A stretch of 64,000 nt of DNA from CAWKDG01 sp963848355 (GTDB lineage Bacteria > Actinomycetota > Acidimicrobiia > Acidimicrobiales > UBA8190), in the NCBI GenBank assembly GCA_963848355.1, contig CAWKDG010000012.1:496001-560000 (forward strand). The letters run 5' to 3'. This document shows positions 36,561 to 45,555 of the stretch, piece by piece. The notes under the pieces are model-generated. The model searched no databases. It was given only the letters and a program-made list of their open reading frames with translations, and had not been told where the DNA came from. Both the position numbers and the translations under genes were made by a program. The number at the start of each line of letters is the position of its first letter. The stretch's first letter is position 1.

Positions 36561-37296
36561 GTGAGAGCCGAGACAACGACGCCGGTCTCCCACCGGAACA
36601 CCGGCCGAGACTGTGGACGTCTGCTCGTCGTCGACGACGACCCCGAGGTACGCGGCCTGCTGGTCCGCCTCCTCGAGTCCGAGGGCTACCAGGTGGAGGA
36701 AGCCGTCCACCGGGGCCGAGGCGACGACGGCGCTGTCGGGCCGATCGCCCGATCTGGTCATCCTCGACGTCATGCTCACCACCGAGGACGGCTTCGACGT
36801 CCTCGCCGCCATCCGCCGCACGAGCAACGTCCCCGTCATCCTCGTCACCGCCCGGGGCCGGGAATCCGACCGCGTGCTGGGGCTGAAGCTGGGCGCCGAC
36901 GACTACGTGGTGAAGCCCTTCTCCCCGGCCGAGCTGGCCGCACGCGTGGGCACGGTCCTGCGCCGGGTGGGTCAGCGGCCGTCGGCCACGACGGTGGCAC
37001 TCGACTTCGGCGATCTGGCCATCGACATCATGGCCCGCGAGGTCAAGCTCTCCGAGGAGCTGGTGGAGACCACGGCCAAGGAGTTCGACCTCCTGGCCTT
37101 CCTGGCCAGCTCGCCCCGGCAGGTCTTCACCCGCGAGCAGCTCCTGGCCCAGGTCTGGGGGTCCTCGTCGGCCTGGCAGGACGCCGGCACGGTCACCGAG
37201 CACGTCCGTCGCATCAGGCGCAAGATCGAGAAGGACCCGGATCACCCGCGCTGGGTCCGCACCGTCCGCGGCGTCGGCTACCGCTTCGAGCCCTGA
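36561..37296 (+). pseudogene. OmpR/PhoB-type response regulator, frameshifted
   Basis: The gene reads as a complete two-domain regulator only across a frame change. From the GTG at 36561 (G-rich ribosome site) one frame gives GRLLVVDDDPEVRGLLVRLL with the acidic pocket DDD, up to EEAV. The next frame takes over at 36709 with TGAEATTAL, LVILDVMLTTEDGFDVL (phospho-acceptor Asp), ILVTARG (Thr), YVVKPFS (Lys). It then continues through a full winged-helix output domain ending VRTVRGVGYRFEP. One extra C among 36707-36708 explains the break. The corrected product would be about 244 residues. Either a real recent mutation or an error in the sequence. A frame running from 36613 lacks the acidic pocket and would not be phosphorylated normally. 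Its cognate kinase cannot be named; the hybrid kinase at 37331 is convergent. Confidence 0.8.
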
Positions 37297-37330
37297 TCCA
37301 CCCCTGAGTCCCGGCGCTGGAACAGCCGGC

Positions 37331-40300
37331 TCAGGACCAGGCGGCCCGGTTGGGCCGGCTCCGCCAATCCCCCGCCCCCACGCCTTCGGGCCCGCGGGCC
37401 TGCGACCGGTCGAGGGCCTGGCGGACACGGTGCCCGAGCTGATCGGGCGTGAACGGCTTGGCCAGCAGGTCGGCATCCTCGGCCATCCGGTGACGTCCGA
37501 CCGATCCCTCGTCGAGGTGGCCGGAGACGAACAGGACGGGCATCAGCGGCCACAGCTCTTTGGCCTGGGCGGCGAGCTCGATCCCGCTCATTCCCGGCAT
37601 GACGACGTCGGTCACGAGCAGGTCGATCCGCCCGTCGAGCGAACGGGCCACCTCGAGCGCCTCGGCCCCGGCCGACGCCACCACCACGGCGTAGCCGCGA
37701 CGATCGAGCTCGCGCACCGCCAGTCGGCGCAACTCCTCCTCGTCTTCGACGAGCAGGATCACTTCGTCACCCCTGTCGAGGTCCGGCTCCGGTTCCGCTG
37801 ACTCCACCGCCAGCTCGGCCTCGGCCGCCGGGAACCACAACGTGAAGGTGGTGCCGCTCCCCACGGTGGACTCCACCGTGATGTGGCCACCGGCCTGGGT
37901 GACCATGGCGTGCACGGCGGCCAGACCGAGGCCGGTGCCGCGGGCCAGACCCTTGGTGGTGAAGAAGGGTTCGAAACAGTGCTCGACCGTCTCGGGATCC
38001 ATCCCCGCACCCGTGTCCGAGACCATCAGGGCCACGACGCGCCACGAGCCGGGAAGGTCGGACCCCACCACCCGCGTGCGGAACTCGAGCCGACCCCCGT
38101 CGGGCATGGCGTCGCGGGCGTTGATGACCATGTTCAACAAGGCTCGTTCGAGCTCGGCCGGGTCGGCCAGGATACGGCCCGGCGGCGATCCGGGAACGAG
38201 AGCCAGCTCGACGTCCTCCCCGAGCAGGCGCACGAGCATGGGCCGCATCGACTCCATCACGGCGTCGGGGTCGACCACCACGGACTGGACCGGGCGCCGG
38301 TGTCCGATGGCCAGGAGCTGGCTGGTGAGTGCGGCGGCGCGCTCACCGGCGCGCTGGATGGCGGCCACGTCGTCGCGCCACTCGTCGTCGACGTCGTTGC
38401 GGCGCAGCAGCACCTCGGTCGAGCCGAGGATGACCGTCAGCAGGTTGTTGAAATCGTGGGCCACGCCGCCGGCCAGGCGGGCCATCGCCCCCAGGCGCTC
38501 GGCCTGGTGGAACTGCTCGAGCATGCGCCGGCGCTCGGTGACGTCCTCGGCCACAACCAGGATTCCGGTCACGGCTCCTTCATGATCGAACAGCGGCGCC
38601 GTCGACACCGACAGCTCGAGGGTCTTGCCGTTGGGTCCGGTGGTCTCGAGGTCGGTGCCCACCGATGCCACACCGTGCTCCGTGCGACCCCACAACTCCT
38701 CCAGGATCGACGCCGCGGCGGCGTCGGCGGAGACACGGTGAGCACCGTCGGAGCCCTCGGCCCACCCGAACAGCGTCCCCGCCGCCCCGTTCCACCACCG
38801 CGCATCGCCGGTCAGGTCGACCTCGGCGATGGCCAGAGGTGACGACTCGACGACAGCCCGCAGCCGGTGCTCGTTGCTCTGTACGGCCTGGTAGAGACGG
38901 GCGTTCACGAGGGCCACCGACGCCATCTGCGCCAACAGCACCATCACCGATTCGTCCTCGGTGTTGAAAGGCCCGCCCGCTCCGCCGATGACCACGATGA
39001 CGCGTCCGGCAGACCCGGACGCGTCGGCCAGGGGAACGGCCAGCCAGGGCACCACCGCCCCGTTGGCCGTGGTGAACCCGTCGTCGCCGGGTCGGCGCTC
39101 GGCGTCACCGGGGGCATCACCGGGCCAGCGCACCGGCCGGTCCGACGTCGCCACGAGATCAGACGCCACCCTCACGAGGGCCGACTCGGACGGACCCAGG
39201 ACGGCGGGAGACGACACCTCGACGAGTCCCGGGCCGTCGGGAGAAAGGGGAGCCACGACGGCGGCGTCGGCCCCGAGGATCCGGCGGGCGTGGTCGGCCA
39301 CGACACGCAGCACCTCGCTCTCGGCCAGGGGAGCGTTTACAGCCAGCGCCGCTTCCATGAGACGACGCAGCTGCCCGGCATTGCGTGTGGCGGCGCGCTC
39401 GGCAGCCCTGCTCTCGCGCCACAGAAGAACGCGCTCGACGGCGATGGCGACGCGCTCGGCCAGACCGCGTGCGGTGTCGAGGTCCGACGGTCGGTACCCG
39501 CGTCGACCCGTTCCCGTGACAAAGCTGAGGGCACCGAACGACAGGCCACGGACGTGCACGGGGACGATCACCATCGATTCGATCCCCGACGCCGGCGGGG
39601 CTTCGGAGTAGCCCCCGGCCTCGGTGGACTCCGACGCCGCGTTGTCGGGTCCCCGGTACTGCGTGTTCATGAGGACCTCGGGACGCCCGGTGGCCATGAC
39701 CCGGTGGACGAGGGCGTCGCCCTCGGGGTGACGATGAACCGACGACGCCACCATGTCCCGGGCGCGCGCCCCGCAGGCCACACGCCGCACCTCGCCGGAG
39801 CTCTCGGCCAGGTCGACGGCGAACCAGTCGGCGAAGGTGGGCACGATGACACTGACCAACCGGGCCAGGGCGTCGTCGTAGGACTCCAGCGCGGTGGCCA
39901 TCTCGTCACCGGCCAGGGCCAGGATGGACAGGTGGAGTCGGGCGTGCTCGGCCCCCAGCCGACTGCGGCGGGCATCCTGGTCGAGCCGGGCCCTCTCGAT
40001 CGACGCCGCCGAGCGGTCCGCCACCAGTTGCAGGAGCCGGAGGTCCCGAGAGACGAACCGGTGCCTCTTGCCCGTGCCCACCTGGACCACGCCGATGACG
40101 TGGCCGCCGACCAGGAGAGGGGCGGCCACGAGCGACGCCACACCCCGGGGCCCGAAGGCGCTCGCCAGCGTGGAGTCGGTGGCCTCGTTCACGATGACGG
40201 CCTCCGCCCGCTGGGCGACGGCGCCGACCACGCCTTCGCCCACGGCGATGGCGGCGCCGGCCGCCGGTTCGGCCGGGCCCCGCGAGGCGCGCACGGTCAG

Positions 40301-40945
40301 GCTCTGACCGTCGTCGGCCACCAGGAAGATGGTGGCCGACTCGCCGCCGACCACCCGGCACGTCCGGGCCAACAGCTCCTCGAGGAGGGCGTCGAGGGGC
40401 AGGAAGGACAGGGCGGGGTCGGTGACCGACTCGATCGAGCGCAGGGCGGTGGAGGCGTCGTACAGCCCCTGCCGGATCCGGCGCTCGGCCACCCGGCGGA
40501 AGGCCAGGATGACCACCACCATGACCCCGCTCGCCCCGGCGAACAGCCAGGCCAGGCTCACCGCCGCGGCCGTCGACGTGTGACCCGAGGTGAGGAAGTG
40601 GAAGACGACGAACGAGACGAAGGCCCACGTGCACACCAGGGCCATCTCGCCCAGCAGCATGTGGCGCCCGAGGGCCTGACGCACCAGCTTGTCGACGGCC
40701 GGACCGGGCTCGGCCGGGACCAGATCGGGCTCGGGGCGCAGCCGGCGCCGGTCGTACCGGGCGCCGGCGGTCAGGTCGTCGGGGGCACCCTGGACGGCCA
40801 TCCACGAGCCGACCGTCTCGACGGAGCCGGGCCCGGTCACGGTGGGGGCGGGGCCAGGCGAAACAGGGGCGTCAGCCGTGCCCGGGTCCCCGGCCGATCC
40901 GCCCGAGGGCGATCCCCCCTCACGGGGCGGTTCTCGGCGCTTCAC
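37331..40945 (-). CDS. Hybrid sensor histidine kinase with three GAF and one PAS domain
   Basis: About 1,204 residues from the GTG at 40945 (GGGAG four nt upstream); the frame is open 11 codons further. Order: Pro/Gly-rich cytoplasmic start (1-70), two membrane helices (about 96-118 and 126-149), GAF 1 (~180-330), GAF 2 (~345-530), GAF 3 (~555-700), PAS (~715-835). Next come a HisKA region with GGVAHDFNNLL (phospho-His), HATPase_c with N box MVINARDAM, G1 DTGAGMD and G2 GTGLGLAAV, and a C-terminal receiver (ILLVEDEEELRR, LLVTDVVMPGMSG, LFVSGH, LLAKPF). All key residues are present, so it is probably active, with the receiver fused for internal phosphotransfer. The signal is unknown; GAF/PAS suggest small-ligand or redox sensing. 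Confidence 0.9.
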   Translation of the reverse strand: MKRREPPREGGSPSGGSAGDPGTADAPVSPGPAPTVTGPGSVETVGSWMAVQGAPDDLTAGARYDRRRLRPEPDLVPAEPGPAVDKLVRQALGRHMLLGEMALVCTWAFVSFVVFHFLTSGHTSTAAAVSLAWLFAGASGVMVVVILAFRRVAERRIRQGLYDASTALRSIESVTDPALSFLPLDALLEELLARTCRVVGGESATIFLVADDGQSLTVRASRGPAEPAAGAAIAVGEGVVGAVAQRAEAVIVNEATDSTLASAFGPRGVASLVAAPLLVGGHVIGVVQVGTGKRHRFVSRDLRLLQLVADRSAASIERARLDQDARRSRLGAEHARLHLSILALAGDEMATALESYDDALARLVSVIVPTFADWFAVDLAESSGEVRRVACGARARDMVASSVHRHPEGDALVHRVMATGRPEVLMNTQYRGPDNAASESTEAGGYSEAPPASGIESMVIVPVHVRGLSFGALSFVTGTGRRGYRPSDLDTARGLAERVAIAVERVLLWRESRAAERAATRNAGQLRRLMEAALAVNAPLAESEVLRVVADHARRILGADAAVVAPLSPDGPGLVEVSSPAVLGPSESALVRVASDLVATSDRPVRWPGDAPGDAERRPGDDGFTTANGAVVPWLAVPLADASGSAGRVIVVIGGAGGPFNTEDESVMVLLAQMASVALVNARLYQAVQSNEHRLRAVVESSPLAIAEVDLTGDARWWNGAAGTLFGWAEGSDGAHRVSADAAAASILEELWGRTEHGVASVGTDLETTGPNGKTLELSVSTAPLFDHEGAVTGILVVAEDVTERRRMLEQFHQAERLGAMARLAGGVAHDFNNLLTVILGSTEVLLRRNDVDDEWRDDVAAIQRAGERAAALTSQLLAIGHRRPVQSVVVDPDAVMESMRPMLVRLLGEDVELALVPGSPPGRILADPAELERALLNMVINARDAMPDGGRLEFRTRVVGSDLPGSWRVVALMVSDTGAGMDPETVEHCFEPFFTTKGLARGTGLGLAAVHAMVTQAGGHITVESTVGSGTTFTLWFPAAEAELAVESAEPEPDLDRGDEVILLVEDEEELRRLAVRELDRRGYAVVVASAGAEALEVARSLDGRIDLLVTDVVMPGMSGIELAAQAKELWPLMPVLFVSGHLDEGSVGRHRMAEDADLLAKPFTPDQLGHRVRQALDRSQARGPEGVGAGDWRSRPNRAAWS

Positions 40946-41095
40946 TGATCTCCCAGCGTACCGGACCTCCCTGGCCAAACGGGGATCCCGATGCCACTAC
41001 TCGTTGCGCGCCCGCCACGGAGCACGGTCACAGTATCCTGGGAACGGTCACACTCTTGCCCTGACCGACCGGTGCCACCCACGAACGGAGCGGGC

Positions 41096-42232
41096 TTGTT
41101 CCGCCGCGCGACCCAGAACGACAGCGACGACGCACCCCGCCCCCGGCGGTGGGGCTACCGCGCCCTCTTCAGCGCCGGCGTGCTCCTGGTGGCGGCGGCG
41201 GTGGCCTGGCAGGTCAATGCCATCTTGTGGACCACCCATTCCAACCGGGTCGGGCAGTCGCTGATCAAGAAGCTCGAGAACGCCCGGCGTCAGGCGGCCG
41301 CCACGACCAAGGGGACGACGGCCGCCGCCTGCGTCACCACGGCCAGCACCGGCGGGCCCCAGGGCCTCCTCGTCATCCCGGCCATCGGACTCACTGCTCC
41401 CGTCGAAGAGGGCACCGACGACGCCGAGCTCAACGTGGCCGTCGGCCACGTCTCCACCTCGGTGTGGCCGGGAACGACCGGCAACACGGTGCTCGAGGCG
41501 CACGACGTCAGCTACTTCGTGAACATCGACGAGCTGAAACCGGGCGACGCCATCGAGTACGAGACCCCGTGCACCACCTACGACTACACGGTGCAGAGCC
41601 ATCAGGTGATCCAGCAGGGCGCCACCGTCTACAACACCCCCAGCCCCACCTTGAGCCTCGTGACGTGCTGGCCCACGAACGCGCTGTGGTTCACCCCCAC
41701 CCGCTACCTGGTCACGGCCAGCGAGGTCCGGGCCGTCCCCAACACGGCCGCGGCGGCCACAGGGACGGTGCCGACCTCGGCCATGCCGCCGGCGGTGCCG
41801 GCGCCGGCCGCTCTCGCCGCCCAGGGAGTCACCCTGGCCACCAACTCCATCTTGATGGGGACCATGTCGGTCACCGGAAGCCCCGACCCGACCTACGTCG
41901 AGGGTCCCGGTCCCCTGGCCGTCCAGGACTCGGCCGTCGAGTCGTTCATCGCCGGCGTCAAGGCCCTCGAACAGAACCAGCTCGGCTGGTGGGGAGCCGT
42001 CGCACCCGGCGTGCCCGCACCGCCGGCGCTCGTCGGCGCCCACGTGACGGCCTATGACGCCAGCCTGGACGTCACCGTCTCGGCCACCGGCAGCGTGGCC
42101 ACCGGCGCGCAGCTCACCGACACCGTGACCGTCACCGGCGGCCGGGCCCCGGGGCGCTACGCCCTCGACGTGGTCCAGACCGTGTCCAACGGACAGCTCC
42201 TCATCACGAGCTGGACCGTGCACCCCGCCTGA
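41096..42232 (+). CDS. Sortase (class D/E-like), membrane-anchored
   Basis: 378 residues from the TTG at 41096 (GGAG five nt upstream); longer in-frame starts lack a site. A basic N-terminus (FRR, PRPRRWGYR) precedes one membrane helix (about residues 25-45), then the catalytic domain. The transpeptidase triad is visible: His136 in LEAHDVSYF, Cys191 in LVTCWP and Arg203 in TPTRYLV. The enzyme cleaves a sorting signal and links the protein to peptidoglycan or to other subunits. An extra C-terminal ~130 residues beyond the catalytic barrel are Ala/Pro-rich with beta strands, longer than usual. A possible substrate with LPFTG is encoded at 62391-62807. Divergent from the kinase gene. Confidence 0.88.
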   Translation: MFRRATQNDSDDAPRPRRWGYRALFSAGVLLVAAAVAWQVNAILWTTHSNRVGQSLIKKLENARRQAAATTKGTTAAACVTTASTGGPQGLLVIPAIGLTAPVEEGTDDAELNVAVGHVSTSVWPGTTGNTVLEAHDVSYFVNIDELKPGDAIEYETPCTTYDYTVQSHQVIQQGATVYNTPSPTLSLVTCWPTNALWFTPTRYLVTASEVRAVPNTAAAATGTVPTSAMPPAVPAPAALAAQGVTLATNSILMGTMSVTGSPDPTYVEGPGPLAVQDSAVESFIAGVKALEQNQLGWWGAVAPGVPAPPALVGAHVTAYDASLDVTVSATGSVATGAQLTDTVTVTGGRAPGRYALDVVQTVSNGQLLITSWTVHPA

Positions 42233-42265
42233 GACCCCCCCCCCGCATAACGCCCAGAGAATTCC

Positions 42266-42286
42266 CAGGCTGCGAGCCTGATTTGG
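42266..42286 (+). terminator. Possible terminator of the sortase gene
   Basis: CAGGCT-GCG-AGCCTG, 6-bp stem, followed by ATTTGG, 34 bp after the sortase stop. Confidence 0.4.
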
Positions 42287-42408
42287 CCGAAATTTGTCAA
42301 TGGCGTGGGATTCAGTTGTCCCGGGGGGCGCAGTCTGCCGGGTGACGGGAACCAGTCTCCGGCCGGTCCGGACGCCGCACTTGCCGGCGCCCGGTCACCC
42401 GAGCGGGG

Positions 42409-42432
42409 GGCCACGGCGACATCGCCGTGGCC
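42409..42432. terminator. Palindromic hairpin between convergent genes
   Basis: An 11-bp perfect inverted repeat with a 2-nt centre. Works equally on both strands and lies between the sortase and the EAL gene ends, so it is probably a bidirectional terminator without U-tract. Confidence 0.6.
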
Positions 42433-42547
42433 TGGAAGCGGGCAAGGGAAGGGGTCAGGGGGGCGGCGCCCTCGGTGCTTGCGCCGACGGCACGCAGACC
42501 CCTCCCCTACCCGCTTTCACACGACGGCGCCGAGCGCCGTGAGGCGA

Positions 42548-43381
42548 TCAGGACCGGGTCGCCGGCACGTGGCGCTGACGCCAGAACGGCGGGATGTCGC
42601 GGGGCCGCCGAGGCTCGGCCAAGAGGTACCCCTGGTACAGATCGCACCCGAGCTGGCGCGCCACATGGCGCTGTTGACGGTTCTCGACGCCCTCGGCGAT
42701 CACCCGCAGACCGAGACCGTGCCCGAGGTCGGTGATGGCGGCCACGATGCGCTCGTCCCCGGTGTCGCTGCCGAGGCCCATGACGAAGGACCGGTCGATC
42801 TTCAGGTAACTGACGGGAAGGCGCTTCAGATAGCTGAGCGAGGAGTAGCCGGTCCCGAAGTCGTCGATGGCCAGCCGTATGCCGAACTCGCGCAGCTCGC
42901 CCAGCATGCCGTGGAGGCGGACGTCGTCCGACACGATGCCGGACTCCGTGATCTCGAGCATGAGGGCGCCGGGGGGCAGTCCGCTCTTCTCGAGGGCCCC
43001 GCGCACGGCCGGCATCAACTGCGTCCCGTCGAACTGGCGATGCGAGACGTTCACGGCCAGGAAGGAGTCTTTGGCTTCGGGGTACATGGCGCGCCACCGC
43101 GCCATCTGCGCGCAACCGGCTTCGAGCACCCACTGGCCGAGGGCGATGATGAGCTCCGACTCCTCGGCCAGGCCGACGAACCGTCCCGGCAGCAGCAGAC
43201 CGCGGCGCGGGTGCTCCCACCGGACGAGCGCCTCGAGACCGAGGACACGCCCGTTGGCCAGGGAGGCCAGCGGCTGGTACTCGAGGCGGAGCTCACCGTT
43301 CTCCACGGCGGCCCGCAGGTCGTGCTCGAGCTCGAGTCGACTGCTCACCTCTTCGCGGAGACCGGCGTCGAAGATGGCCAC
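42548..43381 (-). CDS. EAL-domain part of a frameshifted GGDEF-EAL protein
   Basis: 277 residues, beginning in the linker that follows a GGDEF domain (VAIFDAGLREEVSSRLELE) and containing a full EAL domain. The EAL motif itself (GLEALVRWEHP), LPVSYLKIDRSFV, DDFGTGYSSLSYL and IAEGVEN with LGCDLYQGYLLAEP are all present. EAL enzymes hydrolyse c-di-GMP, and the metal- and substrate-binding residues look intact. There is no plausible separate ribosome site, and the region upstream in the other frame is the GGDEF gene. One missing G within the GGG at 43381-43383 accounts for the break. It was therefore probably the C-terminal half of one protein of about 870 residues. Confidence 0.8.
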   Translation of the reverse strand: MAIFDAGLREEVSSRLELEHDLRAAVENGELRLEYQPLASLANGRVLGLEALVRWEHPRRGLLLPGRFVGLAEESELIIALGQWVLEAGCAQMARWRAMYPEAKDSFLAVNVSHRQFDGTQLMPAVRGALEKSGLPPGALMLEITESGIVSDDVRLHGMLGELREFGIRLAIDDFGTGYSSLSYLKRLPVSYLKIDRSFVMGLGSDTGDERIVAAITDLGHGLGLRVIAEGVENRQQRHVARQLGCDLYQGYLLAEPRRPRDIPPFWRQRHVPATRS

Positions 43382-45165
43382 CCGTCCGCGCCCCGCGTCT
43401 TGGCCTGCAGCATGGCCATGTCGGCGTCCTGGAGGACCTCCGACGCCTCCCGTCCGACGTCGGCCAGCCGTACGAGCCCGATGCTCGGCGTCACCGTCAG
43501 GGTCCGTCCGGTGCTCAGCTGCACCGGGCGCGACAGGATCGAGCGCAATTCCTCGGCCCGGTGCAACGCCGCGTCGGTGTCGGGCACGCCCGTCTCCAGC
43601 GCGGCGAACTCGTCGCCGTGCAGGCGGCTCAGGCTCACAGCCCGGGGCATGGCCGACCGCAGGCGTTGCGCCATGGCCCGCAGGACCTCGTCACCCACGG
43701 CGTGGCCGAGCGAATCGTTCACCAGCTTGAAGCGGTCGAGATCGAAGAAGAACATGACGAGCCCGTCGCGCTCGGCGTCCCTCGTCTCGAGTGCCCCCTC
43801 GACGGCAGCCAGGAAACCACTGCGATTGGCCAGCGAGGTCAGTGGGTCGTTGCGCGCCTCCCAGGCCAGCCGGTCCAACAGGTGCTTGCGGTCGGTGATG
43901 TCCGAGACCGAGCACACCACGGCGCTGGCGTCGTGGTGGTCGGCGTCGTCGATCGGACGCGAGCTCACCGACAACCACTGCTCCTTGCCGTGCTCGTCGT
44001 GCACGCCGATCACCACGTCGGTCGTCCCCTCGTGCCGGGCCAGGGCCACGGCGACCGGGAGATCCTCCTTGGCGAAGGGGGTGGAGTCGTTCGTCCGCGC
44101 CGAGCCGCCACCGGTGAAGATGGCATCGCCGCCTCCGCCGTCCAACCGGCGGCCGAGGATGCGGACGGCCGAATCATTGGCCGCCGTCACCGCGCCCTGG
44201 GCGTCGACGACGACCACACCTTCCTCCAGGGCGGCCACCGCGGCGGCGTAGCGCCGCTCGATGGCCCGGCGCGCCTGCGCTTCCTCCTCGGCCATCTTTC
44301 TCTCGGTGACGTCGCGCATGATGACCTGGAAGGCGGGTTTCCCGCCCCAGCTCGTCCGGGCGCTGGCCACCTCGACCGGTGTCACGCTGCCGTCGACGCG
44401 CTGGAGCCGGGCCTCGAAACCCTTCACGACGTCGCCCGGTTCGCGCAGCTCGGCCAGTCTCGCCACCGTCTTGCCCAGGTCCTCGGCGTGAATGAACGAG
44501 GCGATCGGTCGACCGAGGGCCTCGGTGGGCGAGTGGAGCCCGACCATCCGCAAGGCGGCGGGATTGCCGTAGACGACGAGGCCCTCCTGGTGGACCACAA
44601 TGCCGTCAGGGGAGTACTCGACGAGCAGCTGCAGGCGCTCTCCCACGTCGGCGGTGATCCACGGGACGTCGCCCGGTTCCGACACGTCGGCGGCGATGCC
44701 GAAGAAATGGGCCACGCCGGGGTCGGGGACGGCCACGGCCCGGACGAGAACACGGCGCACCTCGCCGCCGGGCAGCTCGTACTCCTGGACGAGCTCGTAG
44801 TTCTCCCACACCACGCCCGACTTGACCGTCTCGATGATGGGATCGAGCAGGGCGTCGCCCAGGGCGTCGGCCTCCACCAGGCGTCCGCCGTCGCCGGGCG
44901 GGATACGGAAAGGTCCCGACGAGGAGTCCTTGATCAGCCGGGAGAAGGGGGCGTGCCAGCGCAACCCTCCGCCGGGCACCTCGAGCTCCCAGGCCACGAC
45001 GTGGGTGAGGTCGGCAAAGGTCGACAGCCGTCGGGCGACCTCGGCGTCAGCGCCGTCGAGGCCGTCACCCATGGGCACGGCCGGGTTCTCGTCGGGGTCG
45101 CCTCCGGTGCGCTCACGAGACGCCGCCTCTGGCCCCGACATCGACCCGAGTCGTGGTTGGGCCAT
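43345..45165 (-). CDS. PAS-PAS-PAS-GGDEF protein, frameshifted before its EAL domain
   Basis: 606 residues from the ATG at 45165. Three PAS/PAC units are seen (about 45-160, 170-290, 300-430: e.g. VEYSPDGIVVHQEGLVVYGNPAAL and VIMRDVTERK), then a GGDEF domain. Its signature is RLHGDEFAAL near residue 515: the first Gly of GGDEF is His. The inhibitory RxxD site has Ser in place of Asp. Such variants may be weak cyclases or GTP-binding regulators; activity is uncertain. The frame runs out 12 residues into the linker, where the overlapping EAL frame begins. Likely a split c-di-GMP turnover protein. No membrane segment, so cytoplasmic. c-di-GMP could be read by the PilB-type MshEN domain in this window. 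Confidence 0.82.
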   Translation of the reverse strand: MAQPRLGSMSGPEAASRERTGGDPDENPAVPMGDGLDGADAEVARRLSTFADLTHVVAWELEVPGGGLRWHAPFSRLIKDSSSGPFRIPPGDGGRLVEADALGDALLDPIIETVKSGVVWENYELVQEYELPGGEVRRVLVRAVAVPDPGVAHFFGIAADVSEPGDVPWITADVGERLQLLVEYSPDGIVVHQEGLVVYGNPAALRMVGLHSPTEALGRPIASFIHAEDLGKTVARLAELREPGDVVKGFEARLQRVDGSVTPVEVASARTSWGGKPAFQVIMRDVTERKMAEEEAQARRAIERRYAAAVAALEEGVVVVDAQGAVTAANDSAVRILGRRLDGGGGDAIFTGGGSARTNDSTPFAKEDLPVAVALARHEGTTDVVIGVHDEHGKEQWLSVSSRPIDDADHHDASAVVCSVSDITDRKHLLDRLAWEARNDPLTSLANRSGFLAAVEGALETRDAERDGLVMFFFDLDRFKLVNDSLGHAVGDEVLRAMAQRLRSAMPRAVSLSRLHGDEFAALETGVPDTDAALHRAEELRSILSRPVQLSTGRTLTVTPSIGLVRLADVGREASEVLQDADMAMLQAKTRGADGWPSSTPVSAKR

Positions 45166-45555
45166 ACGTCTCTATCGACGCCTGGATGGTCGACCTTTAC
45201 CCACGGCCACGGCTGAGGTCGTGCCCGGGGAGCGGTCACCCTCCGTGCCAACCGGACCGGGAGAACCGCTCGACGGCGACCGGGTGCTGTCGAAAAACAC
45301 ACGCCCCGGGTCTCTCCCGGCGCTCTGGGAGGACTCAGGTCCATACCCCTACATCCCGTAAGGACCCGACCGCGATTCGCTCCTTTTGGCCACCGCAGCT
45401 CCCGGAGGGACCAAATCCCCTCTTTACGCCGTGGAGCGGGGGTCCTACTCTGGGTCGCTGTTGAGAAAGTGACTGGTGAGCCGGTTCGGTGCAAAGAGCC
45501 CAACCGGGGCAGATGAGTCGCATCGTTACAGAAGAGTCACGAGAGAGAAGGCGTC
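45166..45555. other. 390-bp divergent intergenic region
   Basis: No gene seen. Must hold promoters for the GGDEF gene (minus) and ketosynthase gene (plus). A GCCGGTT / AACCGG stem near 45481-45510 could form in the plus-strand leader. Confidence 0.45.

Larger units (their letters stand above)
42233..42547. other. 315-bp convergent intergenic region
   Basis: No gene seen. It is GC-rich with several inverted repeats: two likely terminators (42266-42286 and 42409-42432) and a longer-range pairing of CGGGTGAC (about 42339) with GTCACCCG (about 42393). Confidence 0.5.

Noticed and set aside
36529..37476. Minus-strand frame over the response regulator
   Set aside because: Shadow frame; the plus strand has all receiver and winged-helix motifs.
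42300..42432. Cobalamin or c-di-AMP riboswitch in the GC-rich convergent gap
   Set aside because: It follows the 3' ends of both genes rather than preceding one, and the conserved cores do not match; terminator hairpins explain the structure.
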